A stretch of 64,000 nucleotides of DNA from Venturia oleaginea (lineage: Eukaryota > Ascomycota > Dothideomycetes > Venturiales > Venturiaceae): positions 124,001 to 188,000 of the forward strand of contig JABMLP010000023.1 of NCBI GenBank assembly GCA_013176395.1, read 5' to 3'. Position numbers and translations under genes: made by a program. The first letter of the stretch is position 1; each line of letters begins with the position of its first letter. Below the pieces are notes generated by a model. It was not told where the DNA came from, ran no database searches, and was given only the letters and a program-made list of their open reading frames with translations. This document shows, in pieces, positions 11,952-23,132 of this stretch.

Positions 11952-12752
11952 ACGAGTTTTTAATTGAACGGTATTGATCCCTCTGGCGTCCCTAAGATAA
12001 GATTTGTTGGCCGTGAGATGCGATCGATATCGTCAGGTTTATGGCGACTCAAAGCTCAAACTTTGCCAGACACTTTCCGATGATCGACTCTAAGTCGAGG
12101 AGTCCTATTTCGGCTTCACTTTGCGTTGTGTGGACCACCAAAGAAATCCGACCAAGCGAACTTGCTATACGAGACAAAATGCTTTTTTAAGTGGCCATCG
12201 AAGTGTAGAGACTGATGTAACTCCTCCAATTGGCGGCAAAGGCCATCGTATATTATCATAGCATCAGACCTGTGGGCTGGTAATGAGAGGATGGAATGGC
12301 TGCAAGTGTAAGTTTTGTTTTGTTCACGTGGATAACCAGCGTATCTGGAACAGGGCATTCCTCGTTCTTTCATGTTTGCTTATGGTATTTTTGCAATGTA
12401 ACATCCGCGTCTGAGATTATTGTTTTCGGGCTTGAAATTCCCTTATCGCCACGGCTGTTTGTCTCTTTGTCGTCAACACGCTAACAGCCACGCATATACA
12501 CAATTATCAATGCTGCGAAATCTTCACTACATTGTCCCAATACTCCAAAGGTACGACTTCTGATTATAAAGTACTTCCTCTAGGCGTCGTAATATGGGGT
12601 AAAAGCGTTGCATCTTTCACTTCTGCAGATAGCCTATTAATAATCCTCTCTCTCAATTTATCCTATTCCATTCAAATCACCCTCCCTTCACTATAAACGC
12701 ACAACTCAAAAACCACTCGATCTCCAATCAACAAGCACCGCCCTCCTCAAAC
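11952..12752. other. intergenic, no gene seen
   Basis: About 800 bases. The last 100 bases are CT/CA-rich (12,650-12,750) and contain CACTATAAACG at about 12,690, a plausible promoter and pyrimidine-rich leader for the next gene. No other gene was recognised. Confidence 0.55.
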
Positions 12753-13634
12753 ATGAATCCGACCGCCATTCTCTTCATCCCACACAAAAACCTAAAGCCA
12801 CACTTCGGTTTCTCAGCCCAAGAAACCCCAATTCAAAACGCTATAAAGACCGTCTCAATAGGAAATCGCCGCGACAGACACCAACTCCCAGCCGACCAAA
12901 AAGTAGTCATCCGCATCTCCTCCGGAGCACGAACACGAATTGTCTTCGAAGACTACCCCCTCATCAATCTCTTGACTTACTCCTGCCGCGCCCGTCGAGA
13001 TCTGGCCCAACAAGCCAAAGCAACATGGGATGGTGCTACATTACAATGGATCGTGAAATTGAGCAATAACACCGATGTAGTCCTCAGTGGATACCGCATG
13101 TTGCTTGATTTTTGGAAAACGCTTCCGCCGTGTGGGTTTGCGCCGGATTGCCTTCTTACGCCTGGAGCGCAGAGAGTGGCGATGTACCACTCTTGGATAT
13201 GGCCATTGTCGACGCTGGATCTTTTGTATTTGAATGATGCGTTTTTGGAGTTGGAACCGGCGTATCCACTTGATAATCGAAAGGCAAGGAATGCCATATT
13301 GGAGACTCTGTATTCGTGTACCCGACTGAATTGTTTTACGCTTGGGACGCTTTGGAATCTGTTCTCCAATGTTGATACGGTGCTTGCTGAAAGGGCTTGC
13401 CTGAAGTTTGTTAATGATTGTGGGCAGAAGGAGTTGGAGGATGAGTCGAGTTTTGATTGTTATAATTTTACGCCTAGTCTGCAACTCAAGCTTACCCGGA
13501 TGCGGGAGGAGAAGTTAGATTTTATTGTGCTTGGTATCCTGCGTAGTTGGAGTTCTTCGAGGACAAACAGAAGCAGTAGCAGTAGCAGTGGTTCAGCAAG
13601 GCCAAAGCAGAGGAAAGAAGTCGAAGAAGATTGA
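12753..13634 (+). CDS. Hypothetical protein, single exon, 293 aa
   Basis: An uninterrupted frame from an ATG preceded by CTCAAAC (good context). It starts with a short hydrophobic strand (TAILFIP), continues with KVVIRISSGARTRIVF, and is followed by a mostly helical region with many aromatic residues (LLDFWKTLPPCGFAPD, WPLSTLDLLYLNDAFLELEP). The last 30 residues are a Ser-rich, then Lys/Glu-rich tail (SSSSSSGSARPKQRKEVEED). The arrangement recalls fungal proteins with a degenerate BTB-like helical part, but I see no diagnostic motif and make no functional call. No signal peptide or membrane span is visible. Confidence 0.6.
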   Translation: MNPTAILFIPHKNLKPHFGFSAQETPIQNAIKTVSIGNRRDRHQLPADQKVVIRISSGARTRIVFEDYPLINLLTYSCRARRDLAQQAKATWDGATLQWIVKLSNNTDVVLSGYRMLLDFWKTLPPCGFAPDCLLTPGAQRVAMYHSWIWPLSTLDLLYLNDAFLELEPAYPLDNRKARNAILETLYSCTRLNCFTLGTLWNLFSNVDTVLAERACLKFVNDCGQKELEDESSFDCYNFTPSLQLKLTRMREEKLDFIVLGILRSWSSSRTNRSSSSSSGSARPKQRKEVEED

Positions 13635-14506
13635 AAGCAGTATCGACAGCGAGATGGAGGCCACCGGTGACGAGCGTCTAGGATCGATCGGCACATTCCC
13701 ATCGCAGAGTGAAAGCTTTTCTTGTTGGTATCATATGGTATAAGGAAAGGACAAGGAAAAGACGTCGTAAACGGGTCGTGAAAGTGAACAATACAGGGGC
13801 TGTATTCCGGGTGCAATTGTTGTTGTTTCTAAGTCTACAAAGACGGGATGAAGACAAGAAGACTTGAAGAGGAGCGAGATGCTATAAAGGATCTCGCTCC
13901 TTATCGAACTCTCCCTAGTCGGAAAGTGAGCGGATGTGCTAGTTCGGTTCGTAGGGTGCATACGCGAAGAATTGAACGCGAACTCTACGAATCGAGTTTA
14001 TTGTATATTTTTTCGGGTGGAAGAGTGCCAGAGCTTTTGGACCGTGCTTCGGGGACGATTGATGTTGGCGCTGTCCTTGAACCGGGGATTATATGAATAC
14101 AGAGGCAAGGACTAAAAACGACGACAGCATAAGAGAAAATATAGAGATGTTAGCATCTGAGGTAATGACGATACAAAGATCTTAATTTGTGATAAGACAT
14201 GACTGCTCATTAAAAGACGTGAAAGGGAAAGTACAAACTGTCCCGCCTGAAGCGGTAAATTTGCCAATCAAAATTCTCAGCGTCGCATCGTGATTCGTGA
14301 CGCTGACAGGGTAAGCGTAAGCAAGTCTTAATGATTAAGTACAATACAAGACTCTTCTAGTGCTTCGTTATGAAGAAATATCTCGTTCGTCTTCAAGATC
14401 CTGTAGGCTCAATGTAGCCTCTCCGTGGCAAAATCGATCACTCGAGGCTTCGGTTACCTCGAATGAGCCACTCGGGCTATCTGCACTTGAAACCCGTGGC
14501 GAATAA
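13635..14506. other. intergenic between converging genes, no gene seen
   Basis: A basic 82-residue frame at 13,848-14,096 (+) has no recognisable motif and lies where 3' untranslated regions are expected; I treat it as chance. Confidence 0.5.
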
Positions 14507-15262
14507 TCAGGACGAGTTACTAAGATCATTTTCGAGGCATTGACAAATCGTGAAAGCGACTGCGGCCATCCCAAGGATCTCAATCACGGAACGTCTAGCA
14601 GCACACATCATCAACGCGAAAAGTGCGATGGTGGTCGTACTTCCGATCATGATGAAGTGTTGCGCATCTTTGGGCTGACTGGAGTAGGTCTTCGATGCGA
14701 GAAAGGCAGTCATTGTTATGGCTGTAATGACAAGCGCCAAACAGACCGCGGATGCAACCTTTCTGGTATGACTTAGTGGATGCTTCCGCCTGTCTTTGGG
14801 AGAGACGAGGGTGGGTTGCAGATATCCGTGAGTTGTCCTGTGAGGGTGCGAAATTGAGTTTGTGGAGTAGGTAAAGCCGCGATGCAAATACGCATCGATG
14901 GCAGAAAAGATGGATTGCTGTAGGGCTGCCAGAAAGTGGGAAGATCTGGCGCTCAAAAGAGGTGGGCTAGGAATTGTTGGCTGCGGAGAATGTTGATGGT
15001 TGAAGAGTTTTGGGTGCGCTTCATTTCCCTCTTTCGTTGCAGAAGGCGCAGATGGTAAATGTTGAATTGAGAGTCCTTTCCGGTCTATTGACGACCAGAC
15101 GTGTTTGGCACTTGCCGTGCTGGAGCTCGTAGCTGTTGTGGTATTGGAGCGAAAGGAGAACGAGGTGTTGATGGGACTGAGAAGGAGAGCAGCTGGTCTC
15201 TCCACGAAGCATCTCCTTGTCGGAGTCTCGGGTTCTCTGTAGTCGTACAAAGTGCGACTCAT
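14507..15262 (-). CDS. Predicted membrane protein with three C-terminal helices, 251 aa
   Basis: A single open frame. The first 150 residues are Ser/Thr/Pro-rich and probably disordered on the cytosolic side. The C-terminal third has three hydrophobic stretches: AVCLALVITAITMTAFLA, FIMIGSTTTIALFALMMC and ILGMAAVAFTICQC, with only short loops. Basic clusters (RRKHPLSHTRK) before the first helix favour a cytosolic N-terminus. The layout is common among small unnamed fungal membrane proteins, and I do not recognise a family. The frame and helices are visible; the function is unknown. A further small exon cannot be excluded. Confidence 0.55.
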   Translation of the reverse strand: MSRTLYDYREPETPTRRCFVERPAALLLSPINTSFSFRSNTTTATSSSTASAKHVWSSIDRKGLSIQHLPSAPSATKEGNEAHPKLFNHQHSPQPTIPSPPLLSARSSHFLAALQQSIFSAIDAYLHRGFTYSTNSISHPHRTTHGYLQPTLVSPKDRRKHPLSHTRKVASAVCLALVITAITMTAFLASKTYSSQPKDAQHFIMIGSTTTIALFALMMCAARRSVIEILGMAAVAFTICQCLENDLSNSS

Positions 15263-16162
15263 TCCAGGCGATAGTGACAGAGGTTGAGTGAAATTGATTT
15301 GCTGTGAAAGGAGATTAAATTGAAATGATTAGCTAATTGGAATTGAGTCCAGCTCGACGTGAAGATAAGAAGACTGAAAATTGTCTCAAAACATTGAGAG
15401 CAGAGCACGCTCTTCTTAAGACGCGTAAGTTAGGAGGCTATGTTCTGCTTACCAGGAGGAACAACCTTGTATGCTACAGCATCAACAGCCGGCGACTAAT
15501 GCAACACGCAATTCCAGCTGAAGAAATCACCCACCATGGCGACGGCAGGAAAGACGACAAATGATATTGTTGCTTTTCTGCGGCCTGAGCCACTATGGAA
15601 GGTGAAGGGGATGGACGGTCGAGGGCGCAGTTGACACAGCCTTCATGCTTCAGATACTATGTCTTTGATTCGAACATGATATCACGCTGAAAGGCCGCTT
15701 TCCGGCTTTTGTTTCAGCTCTCCTTGAGGCTCATCGGATGATGTTGATGTTGACGGCGACGCGTTTCATGCTCACACTGACGAAAATAGGCTATCTTCAA
15801 TACGATGGTGGTCTTGAAGCACCAGGGCAGTCGAAAGGGTGTATGGAGATGGAGCGGATGAGTATAGAGAAGGTTGTGCTGGAGAAGAAGATGATGATGA
15901 ATGGAAAGTCTGTTCTTTCCAATTCTGTCGTCACATGATTTCTGATGTATGATTCAAATCCGAGTACTCGAGGGAGCTATCTATGGTCAAGACAAAGATT
16001 GAAAGTTCGAAAATGCCAGGAGTCTGACTGACGTAGGCATCGTTTATCCAATCGTGCAATTCGTCTTTCTTTCATCTAAACGCCAAACGCCAACCAGATG
16101 CAGGAATATCTCAACGCCGGCAAATGCTCTGCAGACCATCCCGAGCTCAAAAACAGAACAAA
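15263..16162. other. intergenic, no gene seen
   Basis: Contains short plus-strand frames (15,337-15,564 and 15,738-15,938) without domain signals. It lies between the 5' end of the membrane-protein gene and the 3' end of SRP54. Confidence 0.55.
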
Positions 16163-17740
16163 CTACCGCCTTCCTCCACGTCCACCCGCAGGCGGTCCGC
16201 CCATCCCAGGCATAGCTCCACCCATCATCTTCATCAAAGTACCCATATCAGGCATACCTCCCCCAGGCATCCCAGGCATTCCTCCACCACCACCTTGCAG
16301 CATCTTCATCATGCTCGCCATGTCAGCGCCACCGGGCATATTGCCCTGCCCCATGCTAGCCAATCTCTTTTGTGCTGCCTCCATTTGCTGTTTGTTATTC
16401 TTGCCACCCATAGCTCCTTGCGCCTTCTGCATGTTGCCCATTTGGCCTTTCATCTTCTTTGCCATGCCTGCCATGACTTTATGCTGTGTCAATAGGTCCT
16501 CAACTTCGCGTACTGAGGTTCCTGAGCCGCGGGCTATTCTGGTCATCCGCGAAGGCTGTGTTGTGAATAGCTTGCCGTCTGAATCGAGTTCCTTCTCCGT
16601 CATGGAGTCGCATATGTAGATCATCCGACGTAGTTTCATTGAGCCTTCTTCATCGTCCATGCCCCCCATCATATTTGAGAGTCCTGGTATCATTCCTGCC
16701 ATTTTGCTGAGCGGGCCCATCTTCATAATGTTACTCAGTTGATCTCTTAGATCCCGCACAGTGAAGACACCTTCTGCGATATGCTTCATTGTCTCTTTCT
16801 GGTCCAGCTTCAAAGATTGGACATGCTCTACTAGTCCTTGCATGTCGCCCATGCCCAGCAGTTTACTGACAAAAGCTGTCGGCGAAAATCGTTCCAGATC
16901 GAGGTTGTGTTCTCCTGTTCCGAGGAAAATAATAGGCGTATGTGTCGCTGCTACGGCAGAAATAGCTCCACCTCCTGCAGCCGCACCATCTGTCTTCGTA
17001 ATGATAATGGCACCAAAGTCCGCCGTCTCCTTGAATGCTCTTGATTGTGCCTCCGCCGCTTGTCCAATCGACCCATCCATAACCATGACCGTCTGATCTG
17101 GCCTCACAGCCTCCTGAATCTGCACCATCTCATCAAACAAATCCTTCTCTTGCCTATGCCTTCCCGACGTATCCACGATGATAATCTCAAATCTCTCTTT
17201 CTTGAATTTGTCCACACCCTCCCGTGCCACCTGAACAGGATCCGTGTTCGTCAAACTTCCGTAATACGGTATCTTCGCCTTGGTAGCGTTCTGCTTCAAC
17301 TGGTCAAACGCACCGGCTCGAAATGTATCGGCGCACACAAGGCAACTCTTGAAGCCTCTCGCCTGGTACCACCTCGCCAACTTCGTACACGTCGTCGTCT
17401 TTCCGGCTCCCTGCAGTCCAACAAACATGATAACATTGCTCTTGTTCTTCTTCGGCTTGAAGGAGTCGGCGTGCGGGTTCACGAGCTTCACGAGTTCGTC
17501 GTAGACGGCCTTTTGGATGACTCGCTTCTTGTTGACGCTTGGGGCCAGCTCTTTGAAATTGACCGCGGTTTTTATTGATTTTCGGAGGGAGGCGACGAGT
17601 TTGATGTTTACGTCGGATTGTACCAGGGCGTTGCATAATTCTTTGACCATGCCGTCAAAGGCTTTTTCGTCGAGGTTGGGCGCCCTCGTGAGGTCGCTGA
17701 GGGCGCCATTGATTTTGCGGCCAAGATCTTGAAGAACCAT
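16163..17740 (-). CDS. SRP54: Signal recognition particle GTPase SRP54
   Basis: An intact, intronless frame of 525 aa, the usual length. SRP54 binds signal sequences as they leave the ribosome and docks the complex at the ER membrane receptor through paired GTPases. N domain: helices at residues 1-90. G domain: [15 protein letters not shown] (P-loop), [12 protein letters not shown] (insertion box), DTSGRHRQ and [10 protein letters not shown] (guanine recognition). M domain: residues 300-525, with the RNA-binding core [12 protein letters not shown] and a Met/Gly-rich tail ([18 protein letters not shown]) that forms the signal-sequence groove. The start is fixed by the conserved beginning [10 protein letters not shown]. 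It is divergent from RRP15. Nothing is broken or missing. Confidence 0.97.
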   Translation of the reverse strand: MVLQDLGRKINGALSDLTRAPNLDEKAFDGMVKELCNALVQSDVNIKLVASLRKSIKTAVNFKELAPSVNKKRVIQKAVYDELVKLVNPHADSFKPKKNKSNVIMFVGLQGAGKTTTCTKLARWYQARGFKSCLVCADTFRAGAFDQLKQNATKAKIPYYGSLTNTDPVQVAREGVDKFKKERFEIIIVDTSGRHRQEKDLFDEMVQIQEAVRPDQTVMVMDGSIGQAAEAQSRAFKETADFGAIIITKTDGAAAGGGAISAVAATHTPIIFLGTGEHNLDLERFSPTAFVSKLLGMGDMQGLVEHVQSLKLDQKETMKHIAEGVFTVRDLRDQLSNIMKMGPLSKMAGMIPGLSNMMGGMDDEEGSMKLRRMIYICDSMTEKELDSDGKLFTTQPSRMTRIARGSGTSVREVEDLLTQHKVMAGMAKKMKGQMGNMQKAQGAMGGKNNKQQMEAAQKRLASMGQGNMPGGADMASMMKMLQGGGGGMPGMPGGGMPDMGTLMKMMGGAMPGMGGPPAGGRGGRR

Positions 17741-18146
17741 AGCGGCGGTTATGTAGGGGGGATGTAGGAGGTGTAGGAGGTGTAGGAGGTGTAGGAGGGG
17801 TGGATCTGGATGTAAGGGTATATGTATCTGCTTTCAAGCTCTCCGAATGTTGGAGCGAGGTGGGCTGTCTTTAGCGTGGCGATGGGTTCGTCAATCCATT
17901 TTACTTTTTTTAGGACGGGTTTTCGAGATTTTGTATCCGAATAGCTGTGTTCGAATTGGGGTCAATATTGATTAATTCCGGCAATCTCAAAAAGTATTTT
18001 TTCCAGGAATTTATCGTTGTCTTTCTCCATTTGAGCGTGTTGTAGTGGATTCAGTTGATTCTTGGCGTGCAAGCATCTCCCCGCAAACTTTCCGCTTCAG
18101 AAAATATTTCAACTTTGCAGGTTTGCGAACCAACACAATCGCCAAA
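17741..18146. promoter_or_regulatory. Bidirectional promoter region between SRP54 and RRP15
   Basis: 406 bases separate the two divergent start codons, counting from the RRP15 ATG chosen here. The stretch includes a short GGTGTAGGA minisatellite next to SRP54 and T-rich tracts around 17,900-18,010. A shared promoter is inferred from layout only; no specific element was recognised. Confidence 0.5.
17761..17800. repeat. 9-bp minisatellite (GATGTAGGA, then GGTGTAGGA x3)
   Basis: Four consecutive near-perfect 9-bp units. In SRP54 sense the unit is TCCTACACC, a pyrimidine-rich tract that begins 20 bases before the SRP54 start codon and so probably lies in its 5' untranslated leader. Confidence 0.85.
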
Positions 18147-18959
18147 ATGCCCTCAATCCTGAAAAGAACGCGCGCCGACGAGCGAGAGCCTCGAAGACCC
18201 AAAAAGAAGATCAGAAAATCTAAGAAGCAGCTGGAGTACCACAGCTCAAGCTCCGAAGACGACGAAGACGACGAACCTACAGACTTCAAAGCAATCAACC
18301 TACAAGACTCCGACGATGAATTGGCCATAAACACAGCAAAAAACACATTCATAGGCGCCGATTCAGATGCAGAAGCCGATTCAGATAGCGAAAAGGGAGG
18401 CGACGCAGCAGCAGAAGACTCAGATGCCACTGGCGCATCCTCAGACGCTGAATCCGACGCTTCTGGAACCGCATCAACAAATGGAACCAAAAAGAAGAAG
18501 AGAAATGATCCCGAAGTTTTCGCGACTTCCATGTCCAAGATTCTCGGGGCAAAATTAACGACAACGAAACGCTCCGACCCCGTTCTCTCGCGCTCTGCCG
18601 CCGCTACATCAGTAAGCAAAGAGGTTTCGGAATCAAGACTTGAGGCCAAGGCAAGGCAAAAGCTGCGACTGGAAAAGAAGCATAAACTGGACAAGGGCAG
18701 AGTGAAGGATGTGCTGGGCCTAGGCGACGAGGAAACCAGTACACAGGGTATCATAGAGGCGGAGAAGAAGTTGAAGAAGACGGCACAGAGGGGTGTGATT
18801 AAGCTATTCAATGCTGTAAGAGAAGCACAGAAGCGAGGCGAGGACGCAAAGAGAGAGGCATTGAAAGAGGGCGTAGTAGGCATGGATAGGAGGGAAGAGA
18901 AGGTGAGTGAGATGAGTAAGAAAGGGTTCATGGAGTTGATCTCGAGTGGTGGTAAATGA
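18147..18959 (+). CDS. RRP15: Ribosome biogenesis protein Rrp15
   Basis: A single exon of 270 aa from the ATG at 18147 (context CCAAAATG). The frame is open 34 codons further to an ATG at 18045, but that part looks like leader. Rrp15 is a nucleolar pre-60S factor needed for 27S pre-rRNA processing. N-terminal half: basic cluster RRPKKKIRKSKK (likely nuclear signal), then long acidic Asp/Glu/Ser tracts. C-terminal half: the Rrp15 domain with FATSMSKILGAKL, DPVLSRS, KKLKKTAQRGVIKLFNAVRE and GFMELI. Composition, motif order and length match the family. It is divergent from SRP54. Confidence 0.88.
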   Translation: MPSILKRTRADEREPRRPKKKIRKSKKQLEYHSSSSEDDEDDEPTDFKAINLQDSDDELAINTAKNTFIGADSDAEADSDSEKGGDAAAEDSDATGASSDAESDASGTASTNGTKKKKRNDPEVFATSMSKILGAKLTTTKRSDPVLSRSAAATSVSKEVSESRLEAKARQKLRLEKKHKLDKGRVKDVLGLGDEETSTQGIIEAEKKLKKTAQRGVIKLFNAVREAQKRGEDAKREALKEGVVGMDRREEKVSEMSKKGFMELISSGGK

Positions 18960-19431
18960 GTTTAAGATGTTCAACTCGAGATCGATCCTCCAAAATTCCT
19001 GGCAGTCAGACTTTCAAGAATTGCCCGAAATTTATCGATATGGATTTGCTTTGGAGGCCCTGAAATCGAAATACAACTTCAATTGCCAGGTTGGAGATCA
19101 CCGGCCCGGCACTTTTGTGGGGAGAGAGGAGGTTGTCTTTCTGTCTCACGAGCCGCATCAGGCCACTTCTTTCTGATCAGTTAAGAAGGGCTTACCATGA
19201 TTTCAAACCCGTTATCAACGTGGAGAAATTATCCGACGTGAAATCGAGAGATCGCTCATATCAACGGTACAATCATGACGGGGCGTATGGGAAGTGTTGC
19301 TCTAATCAGATCCTTGATTGTTTCTACAATTACAACCTCTTGATCATAATCATCTCAGAATTTGATACATTCGTGATAAAATCTGTCTGGACCTGTTGAT
19401 CATTGACGGAGCACCAGTTGTCGGTGATGTA
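18960..19431. other. intergenic between converging genes, no gene seen
   Basis: Only short frames without motifs; probably the 3' ends of the flanking transcripts. Confidence 0.6.
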
Positions 19432-20473
19432 TCACGATCTCTTGACTGCGATCATCTCTCCCACATCAGTGCCCTTCCCATCCAGCACTTCCGCCTTCTT
19501 TAAAATATCGGCGGTCTTCTGAATAACCTTCATATCAGCTCCTCTAACATCACCCGAAAACTTCACCGTCTTCAACCACTCCACAGTATCCTCCTTCGAA
19601 TAATCCAATTCCGTGCTAATATAATCAACCGCCTCATCCTGATGTCCCAAGAAATACTCCACGCCTTTGTTGATGGCCTCTGCCATCTCTTTAATCCTGC
19701 TATCCTCAGGCTTACTAGCCACAATCTTCCAACTCGACCACGGCGTGTAAATCTCTCCTACCCGCTTAATCTCCTTGTTATCGTAGTATCTCTTGCTGGT
19801 GAAATGCTCCCACATGAAGAAATCGGCTTTCTTAGAATTGACTGCATCACGCAGATTCTTAAAAGTATCCAACTCTACAATCTCAAAAGGTGTTTCTCCA
19901 GCTTTTAACCACCCATTTTGATCCGCAAGCACAAAGCCCATGACATAACTACCACTGCCAATCCTACTCACTCCAATTTTCTTTCCCTTCAGATCTTCCA
20001 CGCTTGTGATATCGGGCCTGTCGGAGCCGGAAGAGATGGCCCAGCATAGAGGTGTTTCGACGTAGGTGCCCACTATGCGGTATGGAAGCTGTGAGGCTGG
20101 TGTGTCTTTGAGCTTTCCGAGGCCGGCAACCCAGCCTTCTGTTAGACCGATGCCGATATCTATTTCTTTTGCTTGAAGGGATTGGATCATGTGGCCTGTA
20201 CCGGAGGGGTAGGGTATGAGGTTGGCATTGAGGTTCAAGTATTTTTGGGCGAAGTGGAGGGGCGTGGAGAAGTGTTCTATTGTTCATGCATGTTAGTTGT
20301 ATCCGATGCTTGACATCTTAGAGATGAAATGAGGAAGCGGGCTTACCTGGCACGTAGCCAATCCGTAGTTGTTCGGCCATAGTTAGTGAGGTTGTGGTGA
20401 ATACTCTTTGTTGTAGGATTGAGACTTTTGATGTAATGGTTCTTGCAGAGGATTGTAAGCCTTTTATTAGCAT
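19432..20473 (-). CDS. Periplasmic-binding-protein-like (type 2) protein, possibly organellar
   Basis: Exons 20473-20347 and 20276-19432; the intron donor is GTAAGC and the acceptor AATAG, phase 1. The product is 323 aa from the ATG at 20473, or 292 aa from the ATG at 20380. Splicing joins RIGYVP to EHFSTPLHFAQKYL, the usual start of the type-2 solute-binding fold. Later motifs: PYPSGTGHM, DIGIGLTEGWVAGL, SVEDLKGKKIGVSRIGSGSY, FFMWEHFTSKRYYD. In bacteria such proteins feed ABC importers with nitrate, sulfonate or thiamine-precursor-like ligands; fungal homologues lack that partner. The 31 extra residues of the longer form are rich in Arg, Lys, Ser and Thr and have no acidic residue, like a mitochondrial presequence. 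The ligand is unknown. A bacterial origin of the family is plausible but not shown here. Confidence 0.78.
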
Positions 20474-20772
20474 GCTTTGCCACGAAAGGACAGTGGGGTT
20501 GGGCTGTAAAGTTTGCCTAGTAGAGGGGGAATGAATGCGGGATAATAAAAACTCCCCGCAAGTGACGCGACTTGTTATAAATATCCTATTTGAGCCTAGT
20601 TCTTTCCCATGTTCTTTCCCATGTGCTTTCCAACCTCCATTCTCTCCTTTAATGCCTTCACCTTCACTTCTCTCATCTTGGATTTTGAACACGAACTTGC
20701 TTCGATTTGCAGCACCGTGGTGATACCGCTCGCTATCTACTTGTCTCTCCAGTCTCCCTAGTAGGAGAATAA
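20474..20772. other. short intergenic region, no gene seen
   Basis: Promoter side of the binding-protein-like gene. A direct duplication TTCTTTCCCATG / TTCTTTCCCATG lies at about 20,599-20,624. No other feature was recognised. Confidence 0.5.
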
Positions 20773-21868
20773 ATGCAAAGCGATATCCCCGCCATCAAGA
20801 AGTATAGCTCTATCGACTCCAGTTCTTGCACATTATACCGTACGACAGCATCCTCCCTGACAATTCACTCGACTTCGAGACAAATAGCGAACTTGAACTA
20901 GGGATTCCACTCGTGGACGAGGTCGATTTCGATGAAAATCTCTGCCTGAAGTTCGATATTTCTCTGTACACCCCCAAGATTATGCTCCGTACCTGCTCGA
21001 GCCTCGAGTTGTCTTCAAGACTAATCTCTACATACATCGCCTCCTACTATCCCGTCCACTTGTGAACCGTGTTTGCGAGAAGCTCTCTGTGCTAATCAAC
21101 CAACAACGACCAAACGGTAATGCTACAATGCGTAACTTGGCCGCGATATCTCTGTGTTTCTGGGAGGAGATATCGAGCTTTCAGGATGCGTGCACGACAT
21201 TCCCTCGTCTTGTAACTGCAGCAGCAAAGATTCTCGAGGATGGCAAGTTGTCAATGAGCCTGGTGCGAGCCATAGCCGAGTACGACGAAGAAGATCGAAT
21301 TATTACCACTGTTTTGACAGAGAAGATACTCCTCTGGAAGAATGGGCTGCCAATTGCCAGGAGGCCAAAGCGACGGTACTTATAGGCGCCGAAAAAGACG
21401 GTACTGCCTGCCTTGATGGCGACTGGAGCTTTCATTGGACTTTCAAGAAAGATTCAGACTCTACCGATTTTCCACGGGACTGTACTACTCTAACCCAAGC
21501 TCCCTCCGTTGAGACTGCGCAACATTCTGCTGCTCCAAATTCGAGGGCTTCCTCGGCCACTTAACTGCAGGATTCGAATGCTCCTCTACCTCAAGCACCT
21601 TCTGCTGGTTCTGCGCAGAATCCCGCTGCCCAAACTTTGCAAGCTTTCATCATTTCCCCTCAGAATTCCACCCCTCTCTCTCTCACAGTCATCTGAAGGC
21701 TCAGTCCAGCACCCAATCAATGGGAAAAGAAGAACAGGAAGATGAAGAAAAGAAAGGAAAAGACCCCATCAATTAAGAGCTCGAGACCCATTTATGCAAT
21801 GGTTTGCCTTCAGACGCGCCAAAAACGGTTCACTCCGCGTGTAAGCATACACAAAAATCGTTGGCAAA
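20773..21868 (+). pseudogene. Decayed or multi-exon coding remnant, unknown product
   Basis: Several plus-strand frames share protein-like composition but shift against each other. One runs from about 20,940 to 21,385, including VVFKTNLYIHRLLLSRP and SMSLVRAIAEYDEEDRI; a second continues from about 21,350 to 21,564 in another frame. No splice-site pair joins them convincingly. This may be a broken gene, or the 5' part of the gene that follows at 21869. I do not recognise a family. Confidence 0.3.
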
Positions 21869-22862
21869 TTGATCGAACCTTCAAGAAAGACATCCTTGGG
21901 CAAGCTATCAACGGGTATTCCTTTGACGCCCGAAGTGGAAGACACAGAAAAAATGACGCTAAGGCAAAACAAGAATCCTACTGAATATTCGACTTATGTT
22001 CTGAATGAGGTCGAGTACTCCCAGGATTGCCTTTATCTCTGCCGCCTCTTCTGTTCTGCGACGCGTTGGAGACGTGCTGCAGAATCTCTTTGGTGGGACG
22101 CTGTTCAATCGGACGCCTTGCCTGCTCTTGAAATGCTCCGGATCAATCGCGAAGCCTGGCTCCAGAAGACGAGCAGCATAAAAGTTGCGGAACTCAAATT
22201 AGGCCTAACGCTACGATACGTGAAAGAGAATTTGCGAGAAAGTCGATTTCTGGATACAGTGATTTGGAAAATACACATCATGGACGTCGACGATGCGGGA
22301 GGGTCATCCGACAACCCAGATCTGCTAAGTCATCGACTGTTTCTTGAAGAAAGGGCTCGTTCATGCGAAGAAACTGACACACCTTATTATTTAGGTAACG
22401 AGATGGAGGCTGACGACGCCTACCAATGGCACTTCGAGGACTTGCTCAGGCCTCGCAGCATTGTTCCAGGCAGTGTTTTTCCAATTGGTGACATCGATTA
22501 TGCCGCGAAAGATTCTAGAACCCAATTGGTGGACGGCTGCTATCCCGACTCCGCCGTCGATCGACTCCTCGAAAACCACTCCTGCGAAACATCTGAGAAC
22601 CTCCTTAGCCCTGGCGCCTTGTGGTGGAAGGAAGAGTTGAGAAATTGTCTTGCAAAAGGGTACGTCACGAAAATCCTTCGAATATTCAATGTTGTAATGT
22701 ACTAATTTTCACAGTACGGCTGTCACGGTGAGTGTGCTCGACACCTTGGAGGACAGAGTTCCAGGTCCAGGCGAGACGATTGGACGATTATCAGTGTCAA
22801 GGATACCTTTGCTGCGGTTCAGGATGATGAGTCGCCACCTCAATTGCCCTTTGTTTCCTTAA
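21869..22862 (+). CDS. Hypothetical protein, about 312 aa
   Basis: Exons 21869-22659 and 22715-22862; the intron has donor GTACGT and ends TTTTCACAG, and the spliced frame stops at TAA 22860-22862. The protein is rich in charged and aromatic residues: CLYLCRLFCSATRWRRAAES, LWWDAVQSDALPALEMLR, WKIHIMDVDDAGG. No signal peptide, membrane span or catalytic motif is visible. It may be the downstream part of a longer gene that began near 20,773. I do not recognise the family, and the start is uncertain. Confidence 0.4.
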
Positions 22863-23132
22863 ATCGATGTGTTACTCATGGATTTGGTAGGTCGGATTTT
22901 GAGAAGGTCGACCAGAATTAGAGAGCTTAAGGATTTGACAAGGAAAACCGCTAAATTTTCTCCAAGAAGTATTATCACACCTGTTCCCCGCAGCAGATTG
23001 AAATCCTAATATATTTCGCTCTGGTAGATTGCTAGAGCGTATTGCCTATTCAAATAACTCATGACGTCCATGTAACTATGTTGATTAAGTCGTTTTCCAC
23101 ATTCTCATGTCCCGGTTTACTTTATCCACTCC
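22863..23132. other. intergenic between converging frames, no gene seen
   Basis: Contains only short open frames without motifs. Confidence 0.55.

Noticed and set aside
13848..14096. Basic 82-residue frame on the plus strand
   Set aside because: Lies between converging genes where 3' untranslated sequence is expected, and has no recognisable motif.
16098..17578. Long plus-strand frames opposite SRP54
   Set aside because: Antisense shadows of a conserved gene; Pro-rich translations reflect the Gly/Met-rich tail.
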